From Spirosoma pollinicola (GTDB lineage Bacteria > Bacteroidota > Bacteroidia > Cytophagales > Spirosomataceae), in contig NZ_CP025096.1 of the NCBI RefSeq assembly GCF_002831565.1, positions 4,264,501 to 4,328,500 on the forward strand: a stretch of DNA of 64,000 nucleotides, read 5' to 3'. The position numbers were made by a program, and so were the translations under genes. Below, in pieces: positions 33,715 to 43,723 of the stretch. Within the stretch, counting starts at the first letter, position 1; each line of letters starts with the position of its first letter. The notes beneath the pieces are model-generated. The model did not search any database, had not been told where the DNA came from, and saw nothing but the letters and a program-made list of their open reading frames with translations.

Positions 33715-34485
33715 CTAGCTATTTATAAACCCGATCAATAATTCGACGAACTCGGTGGGTTTTTCGGCCTGTACCCAGTGACCTGCCCCCTGGATCGTTT
33801 CGATACGGGCGTTTGGGAAAATTCGTTTGATATTTGGAATGTCTTCATCCAGAATATAGGGCGACTCACTACCCCGTATAAATAAGGTAGGATCGGTCAC
33901 AATTCTCGGATTGGTCAACTCTTCGCCAATACCATGCAGTTCCCGTTCGATGACGGGAATGTTTATTCGCCAGTCAAACACACCATGCTCGTTGCGATAC
34001 AGGTTTTTGAGCAGGAATTGCCGCACGGGAATGATTGGTTCATAGGCTTGTAAAATGGCATCGGCCTCATTACGTCCTTTTATACCCAGCAAATTGATTG
34101 CTTTTAGACCACGAATAATCTCGGCATGGTGGATCGGGTAAAATTTGGGAGCAATATCGACAACGACCAGTTTTTTAAACGTACCGGGAAATGACATGGC
34201 ATACTGCATTACGGTTTTGCCACCCATCGAATGTCCAACCAGAATAGCCTGATCGAGACCTTGATCGGTCAAAAACTCATACAGGTCGGCGGCCATATTC
34301 TGATAATCCTGATCATTGGCACGGGGCGACTGGCCATGATTACGCTGGTCGAGCAAAAATACACGATACCCTTGAGCGGCAATCGTTTTGCTGATCGTCA
34401 GCCAGTTGTCCGACGACCCAAAAAGACCGTGTAAAATAACAATGGCCGGGCCGGTGTCGCCAGTTTGGCGGAAGAATAATTTCAT
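33715..34485 (-). CDS. Alpha/beta hydrolase (YbfF-like esterase)
   Basis: 256 residues from the ATG at 34485 (MKLFFRQTGDTGP). Oxyanion region 'ILHGLFGSSDNW', nucleophile Ser86 in 'LVGHSMGGK', and the catalytic His in 'IQGAGHWVQAEKP' are clear. YbfF-type enzymes hydrolyse short acyl esters; the physiological substrate is unknown. A longer frame from 34566 exists only because the inverted repeat upstream happens to be open, and I reject it. Confidence 0.9.
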   Translation of the reverse strand: MKLFFRQTGDTGPAIVILHGLFGSSDNWLTISKTIAAQGYRVFLLDQRNHGQSPRANDQDYQNMAADLYEFLTDQGLDQAILVGHSMGGKTVMQYAMSFPGTFKKLVVVDIAPKFYPIHHAEIIRGLKAINLLGIKGRNEADAILQAYEPIIPVRQFLLKNLYRNEHGVFDWRINIPVIERELHGIGEELTNPRIVTDPTLFIRGSESPYILDEDIPNIKRIFPNARIETIQGAGHWVQAEKPTEFVELLIGFINS

Positions 34486-34486
34486 A

Positions 34487-34571
34487 AGAGCGAAAGAGTG
34501 AAAGAGTGAAAGAGCGAAAGATGGGCTATTTGGGTCGGCCGCTCTTTCACTCTTTCGCTCTTTCACTCTTT
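34487..34571. repeat. Second inverted repeat with AGTGAAAG-type octamer arms
   Basis: Left arm 34487-34520 and right arm about 34541-34571. The arms are built of AGTGAAAG and AGCGAAAG units, the same octamer as at 31447-31559. It occupies the selD-to-hydrolase gap and touches the selD stop. Confidence 0.82.
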
Positions 34572-35643
34572 AATTTACGTAAACAATTTTTTCGCGTTGC
34601 TCAACTAATTCGCCGAACGACTGTAAGGTAAACCCATTTTCGCTGGCTACCCGTTCAAATTCAATCGTGCTGGCGGGTTCAACGGCAATCAACAAGCCGC
34701 CGGAGGTTTGCGGGTCGGCCAGAATGTATTTTTGATTTTCGGTTAGTTCACTGATTTTGTGTCCGTAGCTATCCCAATTGCGAACAGTGCCACCGGGAAA
34801 GCTTTTTTGCGCCAGGTATTCCTCGACCATTGGCAAGCGAGGTACATCCTCAAACGTAAGGGTTGCGCTCAGGCCCGACCCCTCAGCCATTTCGGTGAGG
34901 TGCCCCAGCAAGCCAAAGCCCGTTACATCGGTCAGGGCTTTAACGTAGGGAAGTTTGCCCAGAATAGCCCCGAAGCTATTCAGCTTAACCATTTGTTCGG
35001 GCGCTACATTGGCGTGTTCGGGTTTCAGAATACCTTTTTTCTGGGCTGTTGTCAGGATGCCAACGCCGATTGGTTTGGTCAGATACAATTTGCAGCCTTT
35101 GGTGGCGGTATTGTTCTGTTTCAAATGGTCGAGCCGCACCCTTCCGGTTACGGCCAGCCCAAAAATAGGTTCGGGTGAGTCGATGCTGTGTCCACCGGCC
35201 AACGGAATACCCGCTTGGCGGCAAATAGCCCGCGAGCCTTCCAGCACTTGTGCCGCTACTTCGGGCGGTAGTTTATCCAGTGGCCAGCCCAAAATGGCAA
35301 TGGCCATAATGGGTTCGCCCCCCATAGCATATACATCACTGATGGCGTTGGCCGACGCAATACGCCCAAAATCGAACGCATCATCGACAATTGGCATAAA
35401 AAAATCGGTGGTGCTGATGATGGCATCACCATTACCAATGTCGAGCACGGCGGCATCATCGCGGGCGTCATTGCCGACCAGTAGAGTTGAGAATTGACTG
35501 GGCGAACTATCGTTCGTGAGTGTAGGGCCGCTGGTTTGGCCATGCAGAATTCGATCCAGAATTTTGGGCGAAATTTTGCAGCCACAGCCTGCTCCGTGGC
35601 TATATTGGGTAAGTTTAAAGACAGTGGTTTCGGTTGGTGTCAT
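34570..35643 (-). CDS. selD: Selenide, water dikinase (selenophosphate synthetase)
   Basis: 357 residues. Makes selenophosphate from selenide and ATP. The N-terminal active site is complete with Cys20, Cys22 and Lys23 in '[10 protein letters not shown]', so it is the Cys form, not a selenoprotein. Other motifs: '[15 protein letters not shown]', '[10 protein letters not shown]', '[14 protein letters not shown]', '[13 protein letters not shown]' and '[10 protein letters not shown]'. No selA, selB, tRNA-Sec or selU is in the window. Confidence 0.95.
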   Translation of the reverse strand: MTPTETTVFKLTQYSHGAGCGCKISPKILDRILHGQTSGPTLTNDSSPSQFSTLLVGNDARDDAAVLDIGNGDAIISTTDFFMPIVDDAFDFGRIASANAISDVYAMGGEPIMAIAILGWPLDKLPPEVAAQVLEGSRAICRQAGIPLAGGHSIDSPEPIFGLAVTGRVRLDHLKQNNTATKGCKLYLTKPIGVGILTTAQKKGILKPEHANVAPEQMVKLNSFGAILGKLPYVKALTDVTGFGLLGHLTEMAEGSGLSATLTFEDVPRLPMVEEYLAQKSFPGGTVRNWDSYGHKISELTENQKYILADPQTSGGLLIAVEPASTIEFERVASENGFTLQSFGELVEQREKIVYVN

Positions 35644-35650
35644 AAGGGGA

Positions 35651-35658
35651 CAAAACTA
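35651..35658 (-). promoter_or_regulatory. Candidate -7 element for selD, giving a near-leaderless transcript
   Basis: The minus strand reads TAGTTTTG (TAnnTTTG), only 8 bases before the ATG, so transcription would start within a base or two of the start codon. Confidence 0.4.
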
Positions 35659-35969
35659 AGACAGAAATAGGAGAGTGCCGCGTAAATTAGTTGCTACATG
35701 TACATCACTTTATACAGGATGGTTCTATGAAGTCTACAAAGCTATGTTAGTGGTTATGTGGGCTTAACAATTAGATAACACCTAATTATAGAATGTAATT
35801 TACGTAGAATAGGGTTATTCTTAGAATCTTGTCTATAGTACTTTATATTGTGGTACTTTTTTAAGACCTAACACTAAACAGCTCAAAAAAATAAATCATA
35901 TTTGTCCTTAAATTGACACCGTATTTAAACGAATGTCTTTTAGGATTAAACAAACTAACAAACACTTCT
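35659..35969. other. Divergent intergenic region upstream of the Oar-like receptor
   Basis: About 310 AT-rich bases with no supportable gene. The best plus-strand promoter candidate is CATATTTG near 35900, one base off TAnnTTTG. Confidence 0.35.
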
Positions 35970-38900
35970 ATGTCTAAAAAACTACTGCAATTTCGAGTGG
36001 CTTTCATGCTGATCGGCAGTATTCTAATGGCCGTGCTCGGAGGAGGCACAGCTATGGCTCAGGTAACGTCATCGGCTATTAATGGCCGGGTTACTGATTC
36101 AAAAGGAGAGGGACTGCCGGGAGCAACTGTGGTGGCAGTTCATACGCCATCGGGGAGCCGTTACGGTACGATTTCTAATACGTCAGGCTTTTATACGTTT
36201 CCAAACGTTCGGGTAGGTGGACCATATACCGTTACGGTTTCGTTTGTAGGCTTTAAAGAACAAGCAAAAAGTGATGTGTTCGCCAGTTTGGGAACAACGG
36301 CCGACGTTAGTTTCAAACTTGCCGATGAAGGCACCAGCCTGAATGAAGTGGTTGTTTCAGGTAACCGGAACGATATTTTCAGTTCAGATCGTACGGGTGC
36401 TGCTACTTCGTTTGGCCGGGAGGCAATCAACACACTGCCTACCATTGGTCGTACATTGACCGACATTACCAAATACAATCCGTATGGTAATGGTCAATCA
36501 TTTGCTGGTCAGGATCCACGTTTCAATAACTTCACGATTGACGGTTCTGTATTCAACAACGGATTTGGTTTAGGTGGCTCGGCATTAGCCGGTGGTCGTA
36601 CGGGTACAACCGCGGTGTCTATTGATGCGCTGGATCAGATTCAGGTAAACGTTGCTCCGTTTGATATTCGTCAGTCGGGTTTCACGGGTGCTGGTATCAA
36701 TGCGGTAACCCGCTCGGGTACCAATGATTTCTCGGGTTCTGTTTACCATCTGTTCCGTAACAAAGGGCTGGTTGGTAACACTGCGGCTGGTAACTCGATT
36801 GGTACCGTTAACGTGGATGAAAAAACCTGGGGTTTCCGCCTGGGTGGCCCGCTGATCAAAAATAAACTGTTTTTCTTCATCAACGCCGAGCAGTTTACCA
36901 GCAGCACACCAGCCTTAAGCTATGTTGCCCAACGGCCTGGTGCTACGGCGGCTAACCCGTCAAGCGTATTATACTCTGATCTGGTAGACTTGAAGAGTTT
37001 CATGATGACGAACTTTAACTTCGATCTGGGCGCTTTAGATAACTATAATAACCAGGTTAAAAGTACGAAAGGGCTGATTCGCCTGGATTGGAATATTAAC
37101 GACGGCAACAAACTATCTGTTCGCTACTCGCACCATAATTCGTCTTCGGATCAGGTGATTAGCAACAGTAACAGTAGTAACACGGCAGGTAATGGTAACC
37201 GGAACGTGTTCCCAACCTCGCTTTCGCCACAAAATACGGGTTACATAATTGCCGATAACACCCGTTCGTTAGCGGTTGAATTGACCTCAAACTTTGGGGG
37301 TGGTAAGTTTGCCAATGACCTCGTTGGTACGTATAATAAGCAGATCGAAGACCGGACGTACAAAACACAGTTGTTTCCAACAATCGACATCGCGCCGGGT
37401 GGAACTACCTACACGTCGATTGGTTTTGACCCATTTACGCCGAACAACAAGCTAAATTATTCGACATTTAACATTACGGATAACCTTAGCTACTTTGCGG
37501 GTAAGCATACGATCACGGCAGGTTTGGTGTTTGAACACTACACATCGAACAACGTATTCTTCGCATCATCGAATGGTGTCTATGTGTATAACTCCATTGC
37601 GGACTTTAAAACGGCTGCTTTAGCGTCGATCAGTGACCCAAACAGTACAACATCACCCGTTACGTTAGCTAAGTACAACCTGCGTTACTCGTTGATTCCG
37701 GGTGGTGGAGAGCCATTACAGCAACTGAAGCGGAATTTGTATAGCGCTTATGTTCAGGACGAATTGCAGGCTACTCAGAATTTGAAATTAACGTACGGTT
37801 TGCGGGCTGATCTTTTTGATTACGATAACAGCACGGCGAAGGACTTCAACAACCCAATTGTGGCAGGTTTAACCTTCAATGATGAAAACGGAGCTCCTTA
37901 TAAAATCAGTACGGGTACGTTCCCTAAAGCCCGTGTGCTGCTATCGCCTCGTTTTGGTTTTAACTTCGACGTGAAAGGCGATAAGACAACCCAGATTCGT
38001 GGTGGTACAGGTATTTTTGTGTCGCGTATTCCTGAAGTACTGGTTTCTAACCAATTGGGTAATAACGGCGTGAATACCGCGCTGATCACGGTGACGAACA
38101 CAACGGCTTATCCGTTTGTGACCGATCCAAGTAAATTACCGGCTGCTGTTCGTCCGCCCGATCCGTCTAAGGTTGATTTATCGAAACTGCTGCCTTATAC
38201 GATCAATGCATCGGACCCAAATTTGAAGTATCCACAAATCTGGAAAACGAACATCGCTGTCGATCAGAAACTACCTTTAGGATTGGTTGGAACGGTTGAG
38301 TTCATTTACAACAAGAATATTCAGGCGCTGCGTTATATCGATGCTAACCTGCGGGCTCCAAGCAAGACGCTGAGTGGTTCTGATACGCGTAATGTTTTCC
38401 CTGCTTTCGGGGTTACAAGCACTGGTACTGGTTCTGCTAACACAGTAGCTCAAGCCCGGTATATCAACCCGCAAATTGCCAACGCTTTCGTTCTGAAAAA
38501 TACGAACAAAGGTGATTCGTATATCGTGACGTTCAAACTGGAGAAACCAGTTACGAGAGGCTTTGGTGGATTGGTGGCCTACACCTACGGAAAAGCTCGT
38601 GACCTGGCCTTTGTCGGTAGCACAGTTCAGGCAAACGTTCCATCTATTTATGGGCAGAACTACCTGAATACGTCGTATTCTGATCAGGATCTTCGCCATC
38701 GGATTAACGGCTATGTTAACTATCGCCTGAACTATGGTGGTAAATTTGGTGGCTCGACTGCCGTTACTCTGGGTGGTACATTCCAGAGCGGTGGCAAGAT
38801 TTCGTATGTTACCAGCCAGGATCTCAATTTTGATGGTCAGACCAACAATGACCTGATCTACGTACCAAAAAGCGCTTCTGAACTGACGTTTAGCCCACTT

Positions 38901-39371
38901 ACAGTAGGAACAGGCGCTAATGCAGTAACGTATTCTCCAGAACAGCAACAGGCTGCTTTCGATTCGTACATTAATGGTAATGACTACCTGAAAACACGCC
39001 GGGGCCAGTATGCCGAGCGGAATGGCGGTGCTTTTCCATGGCTGGCCCGTTTTGACTTCACGGCTATTCAGGAATTCTATGTGGCCGTTGGCAAGAACAA
39101 CAAGCGGAACACAATCCAACTTCGTATCGACATTCTGAACGTTGGTAACTTGCTGAATAACGCCTGGGGTGTAAGCAATTTGCAAACTACATTCAACCCA
39201 TTGTCGCTGGTAAGTGTAAATGCAACGACAGGTGTACCAACCTATCGTTTGGCTACACAGAATATAAACGGACAAACGGTTCTGTTAAAAGATTCATTCA
39301 CAAAAAGTGCTTCGCTTAACAGTGGTGACGTTTATCAGGCACAGATCGGTCTGCGTTATATCTTTAACTAA
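35970..39371 (+). CDS. Oar-like TonB-dependent outer-membrane receptor
   Basis: 1133 residues from the ATG at 35970 ([12 protein letters not shown]), which gives a proper signal peptide ending near AMAQ (about 32). A carboxypeptidase-regulatory-like domain follows ([18 protein letters not shown]), then 'LNEVVVSG' and a plug with '[19 protein letters not shown]' and '[18 protein letters not shown]', typical of Oar/OmpA-related receptors. The rest is a long beta-barrel ending '[10 protein letters not shown]'. There is no SusD partner, so this is not a SusCD importer. Its ligand is unknown. Confidence 0.9.
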   Translation: MSKKLLQFRVAFMLIGSILMAVLGGGTAMAQVTSSAINGRVTDSKGEGLPGATVVAVHTPSGSRYGTISNTSGFYTFPNVRVGGPYTVTVSFVGFKEQAKSDVFASLGTTADVSFKLADEGTSLNEVVVSGNRNDIFSSDRTGAATSFGREAINTLPTIGRTLTDITKYNPYGNGQSFAGQDPRFNNFTIDGSVFNNGFGLGGSALAGGRTGTTAVSIDALDQIQVNVAPFDIRQSGFTGAGINAVTRSGTNDFSGSVYHLFRNKGLVGNTAAGNSIGTVNVDEKTWGFRLGGPLIKNKLFFFINAEQFTSSTPALSYVAQRPGATAANPSSVLYSDLVDLKSFMMTNFNFDLGALDNYNNQVKSTKGLIRLDWNINDGNKLSVRYSHHNSSSDQVISNSNSSNTAGNGNRNVFPTSLSPQNTGYIIADNTRSLAVELTSNFGGGKFANDLVGTYNKQIEDRTYKTQLFPTIDIAPGGTTYTSIGFDPFTPNNKLNYSTFNITDNLSYFAGKHTITAGLVFEHYTSNNVFFASSNGVYVYNSIADFKTAALASISDPNSTTSPVTLAKYNLRYSLIPGGGEPLQQLKRNLYSAYVQDELQATQNLKLTYGLRADLFDYDNSTAKDFNNPIVAGLTFNDENGAPYKISTGTFPKARVLLSPRFGFNFDVKGDKTTQIRGGTGIFVSRIPEVLVSNQLGNNGVNTALITVTNTTAYPFVTDPSKLPAAVRPPDPSKVDLSKLLPYTINASDPNLKYPQIWKTNIAVDQKLPLGLVGTVEFIYNKNIQALRYIDANLRAPSKTLSGSDTRNVFPAFGVTSTGTGSANTVAQARYINPQIANAFVLKNTNKGDSYIVTFKLEKPVTRGFGGLVAYTYGKARDLAFVGSTVQANVPSIYGQNYLNTSYSDQDLRHRINGYVNYRLNYGGKFGGSTAVTLGGTFQSGGKISYVTSQDLNFDGQTNNDLIYVPKSASELTFSPLTVGTGANAVTYSPEQQQAAFDSYINGNDYLKTRRGQYAERNGGAFPWLARFDFTAIQEFYVAVGKNNKRNTIQLRIDILNVGNLLNNAWGVSNLQTTFNPLSLVSVNATTGVPTYRLATQNINGQTVLLKDSFTKSASLNSGDVYQAQIGLRYIFN

Positions 39372-39387
39372 GTCTATCACTAGTTTG

Positions 39388-39427
39388 AAAAATCCCCCGC
39401 ACAATTACTGTGACGGGGGATTTTTTT
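39388..39427 (+). terminator. Intrinsic terminator after the Oar-like receptor gene
   Basis: AAAAATCCCCC pairs with GGGGGATTTTT across a 16-base loop and ends in a run of seven T. Confidence 0.9.
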
Positions 39428-39446
39428 GTTGGTATAGCGTTACACT

Positions 39447-40313
39447 ATGGAAGCTAAAGTTTTCTGGATACTAATTTTACTGTCGGCTAACAATGTACTA
39501 GGACAAACGCCGAATCGGTTCAGCGATAGCCAAACTGCTGATGCATTCTTTGACATCAACGCAGTACGTAAACATCCCCTTATTCTGGCCCATAGGGGTG
39601 GACCGGGTTTGTCTGATACAGAAAACTCAATAACTACATTTGATAAAACGGCAAGGGCGTTACCAAACGCTATTATTGAGATGGACGTACGCCTGACTCG
39701 CGACAGCAGCTTTGTTCTTTTACACGATGCTACTCTGGATCGGGAGTCTGACGCTACGGGGCCAGTGGCCGAAAAAACGCTGAATGAGATTAAAAAAGTA
39801 AGGCTTAAAACCCTGTCCGGTGAGTTGACAGCTCAAACGATACCAACATTTACGGATGTTCTGATCTGGAATAAGAATCGCTATATGCTGGCTCTGGATG
39901 TAAAACCGGGAACAGACCCACTACGGGTCATGAAGGACGTGGAAAAGCACCAGGCGGTGCATTCCGTTTTTATTATTTGCTACTCCATTGCCGAAGCACA
40001 ACGAGTACGCGAACAATATCCATCTCTCTGGCTGGCGGTTGGTGTAAATACTATGGCTGATCTGGAGCGGCTGGAGACCAGTAAACCGCTGTCTGGACGT
40101 TTGATCGCACTAACTCCACAAAAACTTCAGCCGGTTTCTTTTTATGAACGATTGCATAAGCTTGGCATGCTGGCTTCTGTGGGTACATATGGTGTGAACC
40201 AATTGGATGAAAAGCCAATGGCCGATGCTAAGGCCGGATATCAAAAGCTATTTAGCCAGGGTGGTGATATTATCACGACTGATCGGCCGGTTGATGTCTT
40301 TGCTTTATTTTAG
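39447..40313 (+). CDS. Secreted glycerophosphodiester phosphodiesterase family protein
   Basis: 288 residues with a signal peptide ending about residue 19 (NNVLGQ). GDPD motifs: 'LILAHRGGPGLSDTENS', 'AIIEMDVRLTRDSSFVLLHD', 'LDRESDATGPVAEKTL' and 'YMLALDVKPGT'. These supply the catalytic His pair and metal ligands. It releases glycerol 3-phosphate from deacylated phospholipids, probably in the periplasm. The C-terminal half is somewhat divergent (GVNTMADLERLETSKPLS). Confidence 0.88.
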   Translation: MEAKVFWILILLSANNVLGQTPNRFSDSQTADAFFDINAVRKHPLILAHRGGPGLSDTENSITTFDKTARALPNAIIEMDVRLTRDSSFVLLHDATLDRESDATGPVAEKTLNEIKKVRLKTLSGELTAQTIPTFTDVLIWNKNRYMLALDVKPGTDPLRVMKDVEKHQAVHSVFIICYSIAEAQRVREQYPSLWLAVGVNTMADLERLETSKPLSGRLIALTPQKLQPVSFYERLHKLGMLASVGTYGVNQLDEKPMADAKAGYQKLFSQGGDIITTDRPVDVFALF

Positions 40314-40388
40314 AATAGCTGCCTTCCTGCGCATCTCTTTCAACTTCGCCCGCGATTCGGGAAAGGTTTTTACCATCCCTGATTCGTA

Positions 40389-41384
40389 TCACGGCAAAAT
40401 AGTCGTGCTGCCATTCTGCCGGTTATGCTTAAGCATGTCCGTTCCGGCCTGATAGCCCTGCACAATGACCCGGCCAATGTCTTCAGACGTAAAATGCATT
40501 AGATTCAGGGACAGCGGCTCGGTAGGCCGTATTATCGTTAAAGCCAGATTCCGTCCGCTTAAGTGTTCACGGCTGGCGAAACGTTCGGCCCAGGCAATGT
40601 CATTATTTACCAGTTGATTTACCGTAATGTCTTTAACCCGATCCATCAGGTTCAGCAGGTTCCGGTAGTTGAACTTCTCATTATATATCTTTTTGGCATG
40701 ACAGGCCACGCAAGCAATTTCAATGGCACCGTCTTCGATGGCTACACGTAATGGGGCTACTTCACGCAGGCCACCATCCAGAAACGCACGCCGGTGATCG
40801 CCCCCTATCTGTACGGCAGGCATCAGAAACGGCAATGAACTACTGGCATATACGAAATCCAGAAAGTTAGGGTCATAGGCATCGGCGTAGAACATATCAC
40901 CCTGTATGATGTCTACAGCACCAACTTTAATCTTTACCGGCCCGGTCTTAATAGCTTCTACATTAACCTGTTCACGAATTAAATTTTGAATGGGCGAGTT
41001 GTCCAGCAACCCATCGAAACGGCTCATAATAGTGTTGTATCCCATACGAAACCGCGACCGTATGACGGCTACATCGCTGGGCTTGGTAATATTTCGAATC
41101 CAGAACTCAATCAGGTATTTACCCACTTTTACCCAGTCGACCTGGCCTGTTTCGGTATGCTGTCGGGCGGCTTCGTTGGCCATAAACGTAGCATTGAGGC
41201 TGCCAACCGAAATGCCGTAGAGTTGGTCAGGAACAAACCCCGACTCAAATAACGCCATGGCAGCACCTACCTGAAACGCTCCTTTAAGTGAACCACCCCC
41301 CAATACGAGTGCACGCTGCGGTGTGGTCGCTGCGGTTGGATGGACGACCGGATGAGGAAGGGTTGGGGTAGGATTATCAATCAT
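40389..41384 (-). CDS. Patatin-like phospholipase
   Basis: 331 residues from the ATG at 41384 (MIDNPTPTLP); a TTG nine codons upstream is rejected. Oxyanion loop Gly29-31 in 'ALVLGGGSLKGAF', nucleophile Ser59 in 'YGISVGSLNA' and Asp203 in 'FLDGGLREVAPL' form the Ser-Asp dyad. There is no signal peptide, so it is a likely cytoplasmic or peripheral lipid acyl hydrolase. It is convergent with the GDPD gene, which acts on the deacylated product class. Confidence 0.88.
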   Translation of the reverse strand: MIDNPTPTLPHPVVHPTAATTPQRALVLGGGSLKGAFQVGAAMALFESGFVPDQLYGISVGSLNATFMANEAARQHTETGQVDWVKVGKYLIEFWIRNITKPSDVAVIRSRFRMGYNTIMSRFDGLLDNSPIQNLIREQVNVEAIKTGPVKIKVGAVDIIQGDMFYADAYDPNFLDFVYASSSLPFLMPAVQIGGDHRRAFLDGGLREVAPLRVAIEDGAIEIACVACHAKKIYNEKFNYRNLLNLMDRVKDITVNQLVNNDIAWAERFASREHLSGRNLALTIIRPTEPLSLNLMHFTSEDIGRVIVQGYQAGTDMLKHNRQNGSTTILP

Positions 41385-41666
41385 ATGGAGTATAGCAGGT
41401 GGCGTTAGCAATGCACAAATATGGTAAGTTGATACTTTTCAACCACTAATCAAACGAATTGGCATAAGGTATAGTTATGGAAAGGACGCCTGTTTTTGTA
41501 AACGGCTTTTTCGGTGTCTGCACTTTCCTTACTATACTTGCCAGAAATTTAGTTGGTAAATTAGTACGCCAGTCAGTCAGTACGCTATTAAATCATGCGT
41601 CAAGCACTCACCGGTCGCGCAGGCGGCTTCGTTACCAACTCGTTGACACCGACTTACTCCCTCCAA

Positions 41667-42641
41667 ATGCCTATTACCGTCGCCGATATACAAGCCCCGA
41701 TTGCTGCTGAAATGGAATTATTTGAGCAGAAGTTTAAAGGGCAAATGAAAAGCGATGTCATGCTGCTCGACCAAATCATGAATTATATCGTGAAGCGGAA
41801 AGGAAAGCAACTACGTCCGATGTTTGTGTTTTTAATGGCGGGCGTGTGCGGCACCATTTCAGAAGCTACCTACCGGGGTGCGTCCTTAATCGAACTTCTT
41901 CACACAGCTACTCTGGTTCACGACGATGTGGTCGATGAGTCCAATTACCGACGAGGCTTTTTTTCAATCAATGCGCTCTGGAAAAACAAAGTCGCGGTGC
42001 TGGTAGGTGATTATCTACTCTCGCGCGGTCTACTGCTTTCTGTTGATAACAGTGATTTTGACCTGCTCCGTATTGTTTCGACTGCCGTGCGCGAACTGAG
42101 CGAAGGTGAGTTGCTGCAACTCTACAAAGCCCGGCGTTTGGATATTACTGAAGATATTTACTACGAAATTATCCGCCAGAAAACGGCCTCGCTTATTGCC
42201 GCCTGTTGTGCTGTTGGGGCGCGGTCTGTTGGAGCCGCCAAAGAGATTGTCGATCAAGCGCATGCTTTTGGCGAGAAAGTCGGTATTGCCTTCCAGATTA
42301 AAGACGATCTGTTCGATTATGGCACGGCTGAAGTAGGCAAACCGCTGGGTATTGATATCAAAGAGAAAAAGATGACTCTCCCGCTTATTTATGCCCTTAA
42401 TAAAAGCGGATTTCTGGAAAAGCGCCGAATTATTAATATCATCAAAAACGAAAGCGAGAAACCAAAAAAAGTTAATGAAGTTATTGCTTTCGTCAAAAAC
42501 TCGGGCGGTATCGAATACGCAACCGAAGCCATGAATCACTATGTTGCCGAAGCCCAGGAATTATTGAATAACTTCCCCGACTCACGTTATCGTCAGTCTC
42601 TGCATCAACTGGTACAGTACACAATTGATCGAAGCAAATAA
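41667..42641 (+). CDS. Trans-polyprenyl diphosphate synthase (IspB/octaprenyl type)
   Basis: 324 residues from the ATG at 41667 (MPITVADIQAP); longer frames are rejected as unlike the family. Aspartate-rich regions: first 'LVHDDVVDE', second 'FQIKDDLFDYG', plus 'RKGKQLRPMFVFL'. It extends isoprenoid chains, probably for the menaquinone side chain. Chain length cannot be set from the sequence alone, although the small residues before the first Asp motif (ELLHTATLVHDD) suggest a long product. Confidence 0.9.
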   Translation: MPITVADIQAPIAAEMELFEQKFKGQMKSDVMLLDQIMNYIVKRKGKQLRPMFVFLMAGVCGTISEATYRGASLIELLHTATLVHDDVVDESNYRRGFFSINALWKNKVAVLVGDYLLSRGLLLSVDNSDFDLLRIVSTAVRELSEGELLQLYKARRLDITEDIYYEIIRQKTASLIAACCAVGARSVGAAKEIVDQAHAFGEKVGIAFQIKDDLFDYGTAEVGKPLGIDIKEKKMTLPLIYALNKSGFLEKRRIINIIKNESEKPKKVNEVIAFVKNSGGIEYATEAMNHYVAEAQELLNNFPDSRYRQSLHQLVQYTIDRSK

Positions 42642-42745
42642 GAGTTAATAATGAATAATGTAAAGTGAAGAATGAAGAGTGAATTATAAGTGATTAGCTA
42701 TTCTTTACTCTTCATTCTTCACTTTACATTATTCATTATTAACTC
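42642..42745. repeat. Perfect 39-bp inverted repeat between convergent genes
   Basis: Arms 42642-42680 and 42707-42745 are exact complements with a 26-base loop. The plus strand has no C from 42636 to 42697, then no G from 42698 to 42753, so the composition switches within one base at the centre. The desaturase stop codon lies in the right arm. Confidence 0.92.
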
Positions 42746-43517
42746 CCTTTTTCGTTTTTTCGCCAAACAGCCGGTGGAAGTCCGGGCTTTCGGTTTTCAT
42801 CCACTTGTCCCAAAAAGTGAAATACAGGCCGTAGTTGAATCGAAACTGCGTGTGGTGCAGGCTGTGGTGTGTTGCACCGATGAGCCAGCGCCCCAGCCAA
42901 TGTTTGTCGAAATCGTGGGGATAAACTTCCGTATTCAAGTGATTGATGGCACTTGACAGGGTCATGATCAACAGAATCAGCCCCACAGCCGAAAGATGTA
43001 GTGGCAACACGAATGTCAAGATGGGAATGATGATAGCTTGTAATGTGCTTTCTGTAGGGTGAAACGAGAAGGCCGTCCAGGGTGAGGTTGTAATACTGTC
43101 GTGGTGTGTTTTGTGCACCCACCGATAAACGCCCGGCCGATGCATCCAGCGGTGGAGCCAATAGTAGTATGTTTCGTGAATGAACAGAACGATAGCAATA
43201 CTGATTGGGTACCAGATAATCGGGTAGCTGTTAATGTTGGTGTAAATAGCTGTATACCCATGTTGGTAAGCCAGAATAACCGCCAGTGCCAGCACCGTGA
43301 ACAGTAAGGATGTCAACACCGACCAACCGATTTCACGCCAATCCTGCCCGGCTTTCCGGGGGCGGGTCTGCACGGCCCGATGGGCGAACTGATCTTTTAA
43401 CGAAACGTTAAACAGCCACCAGAATGCCAGCGAAAACAGCACATATCGCCCGAAAATAGCGATGAAGAAAAGTAAGGCCGTTAATCCAAGCGTAGCTGGG
43501 TTTGTAATCGCAATCAT
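42729..43517 (-). CDS. Sterol desaturase / fatty acid hydroxylase superfamily membrane enzyme
   Basis: 262 residues with four or more membrane segments. The di-iron histidine clusters are visible: 'HETYYYWLHRWMH', 'HKTHHDS' and 'GATHHSLHHTQFRFNYG'. It is an integral-membrane di-iron oxygenase acting on a lipid. The last residues (GVNNE) are encoded inside the inverted repeat. Confidence 0.9.
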   Translation of the reverse strand: MIAITNPATLGLTALLFFIAIFGRYVLFSLAFWWLFNVSLKDQFAHRAVQTRPRKAGQDWREIGWSVLTSLLFTVLALAVILAYQHGYTAIYTNINSYPIIWYPISIAIVLFIHETYYYWLHRWMHRPGVYRWVHKTHHDSITTSPWTAFSFHPTESTLQAIIIPILTFVLPLHLSAVGLILLIMTLSSAINHLNTEVYPHDFDKHWLGRWLIGATHHSLHHTQFRFNYGLYFTFWDKWMKTESPDFHRLFGEKTKKGVNNE

Positions 43518-43681
43518 GATATAATATGGACTGATTTATTACTGCCTTAACTCAATCAAGACATCATTGTTGACAATCTTAAAGATTAATTAGCAATACG
43601 AACTTTAGCGGTTTCTGGTTTCATTTTTGTTTGTTCACAGTCCCTTCATTTGCTTGGTTCGTTGTCCCATCGATTTGTTTG

Positions 43682-43689
43682 TACATTTG
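43682..43689 (+). promoter_or_regulatory. -7 element for pafA
   Basis: TACATTTG (TAnnTTTG), 35 bases before the ATG, with TTG at 43662-43664 as a possible -33 element (spacing 17). Confidence 0.5.
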
Positions 43690-43723
43690 CTTTCTGTACT
43701 CAAACACTCAATAAAACGGCTTT

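Noticed and set aside
38277..39275. 332-codon minus-strand frame opposite the Oar-like receptor
   Set aside because: Composition is that of a shadow frame over a beta-barrel gene, and the plus-strand gene is clear.
40207..40452. 81-codon plus-strand frame between the GDPD and patatin genes
   Set aside because: Overlaps both genes in another frame; no support.
42642..42745. Possible insertion sequence ends (long inverted repeats)
   Set aside because: Only a 26-base loop lies between the arms; there is no transposase and no target duplication.
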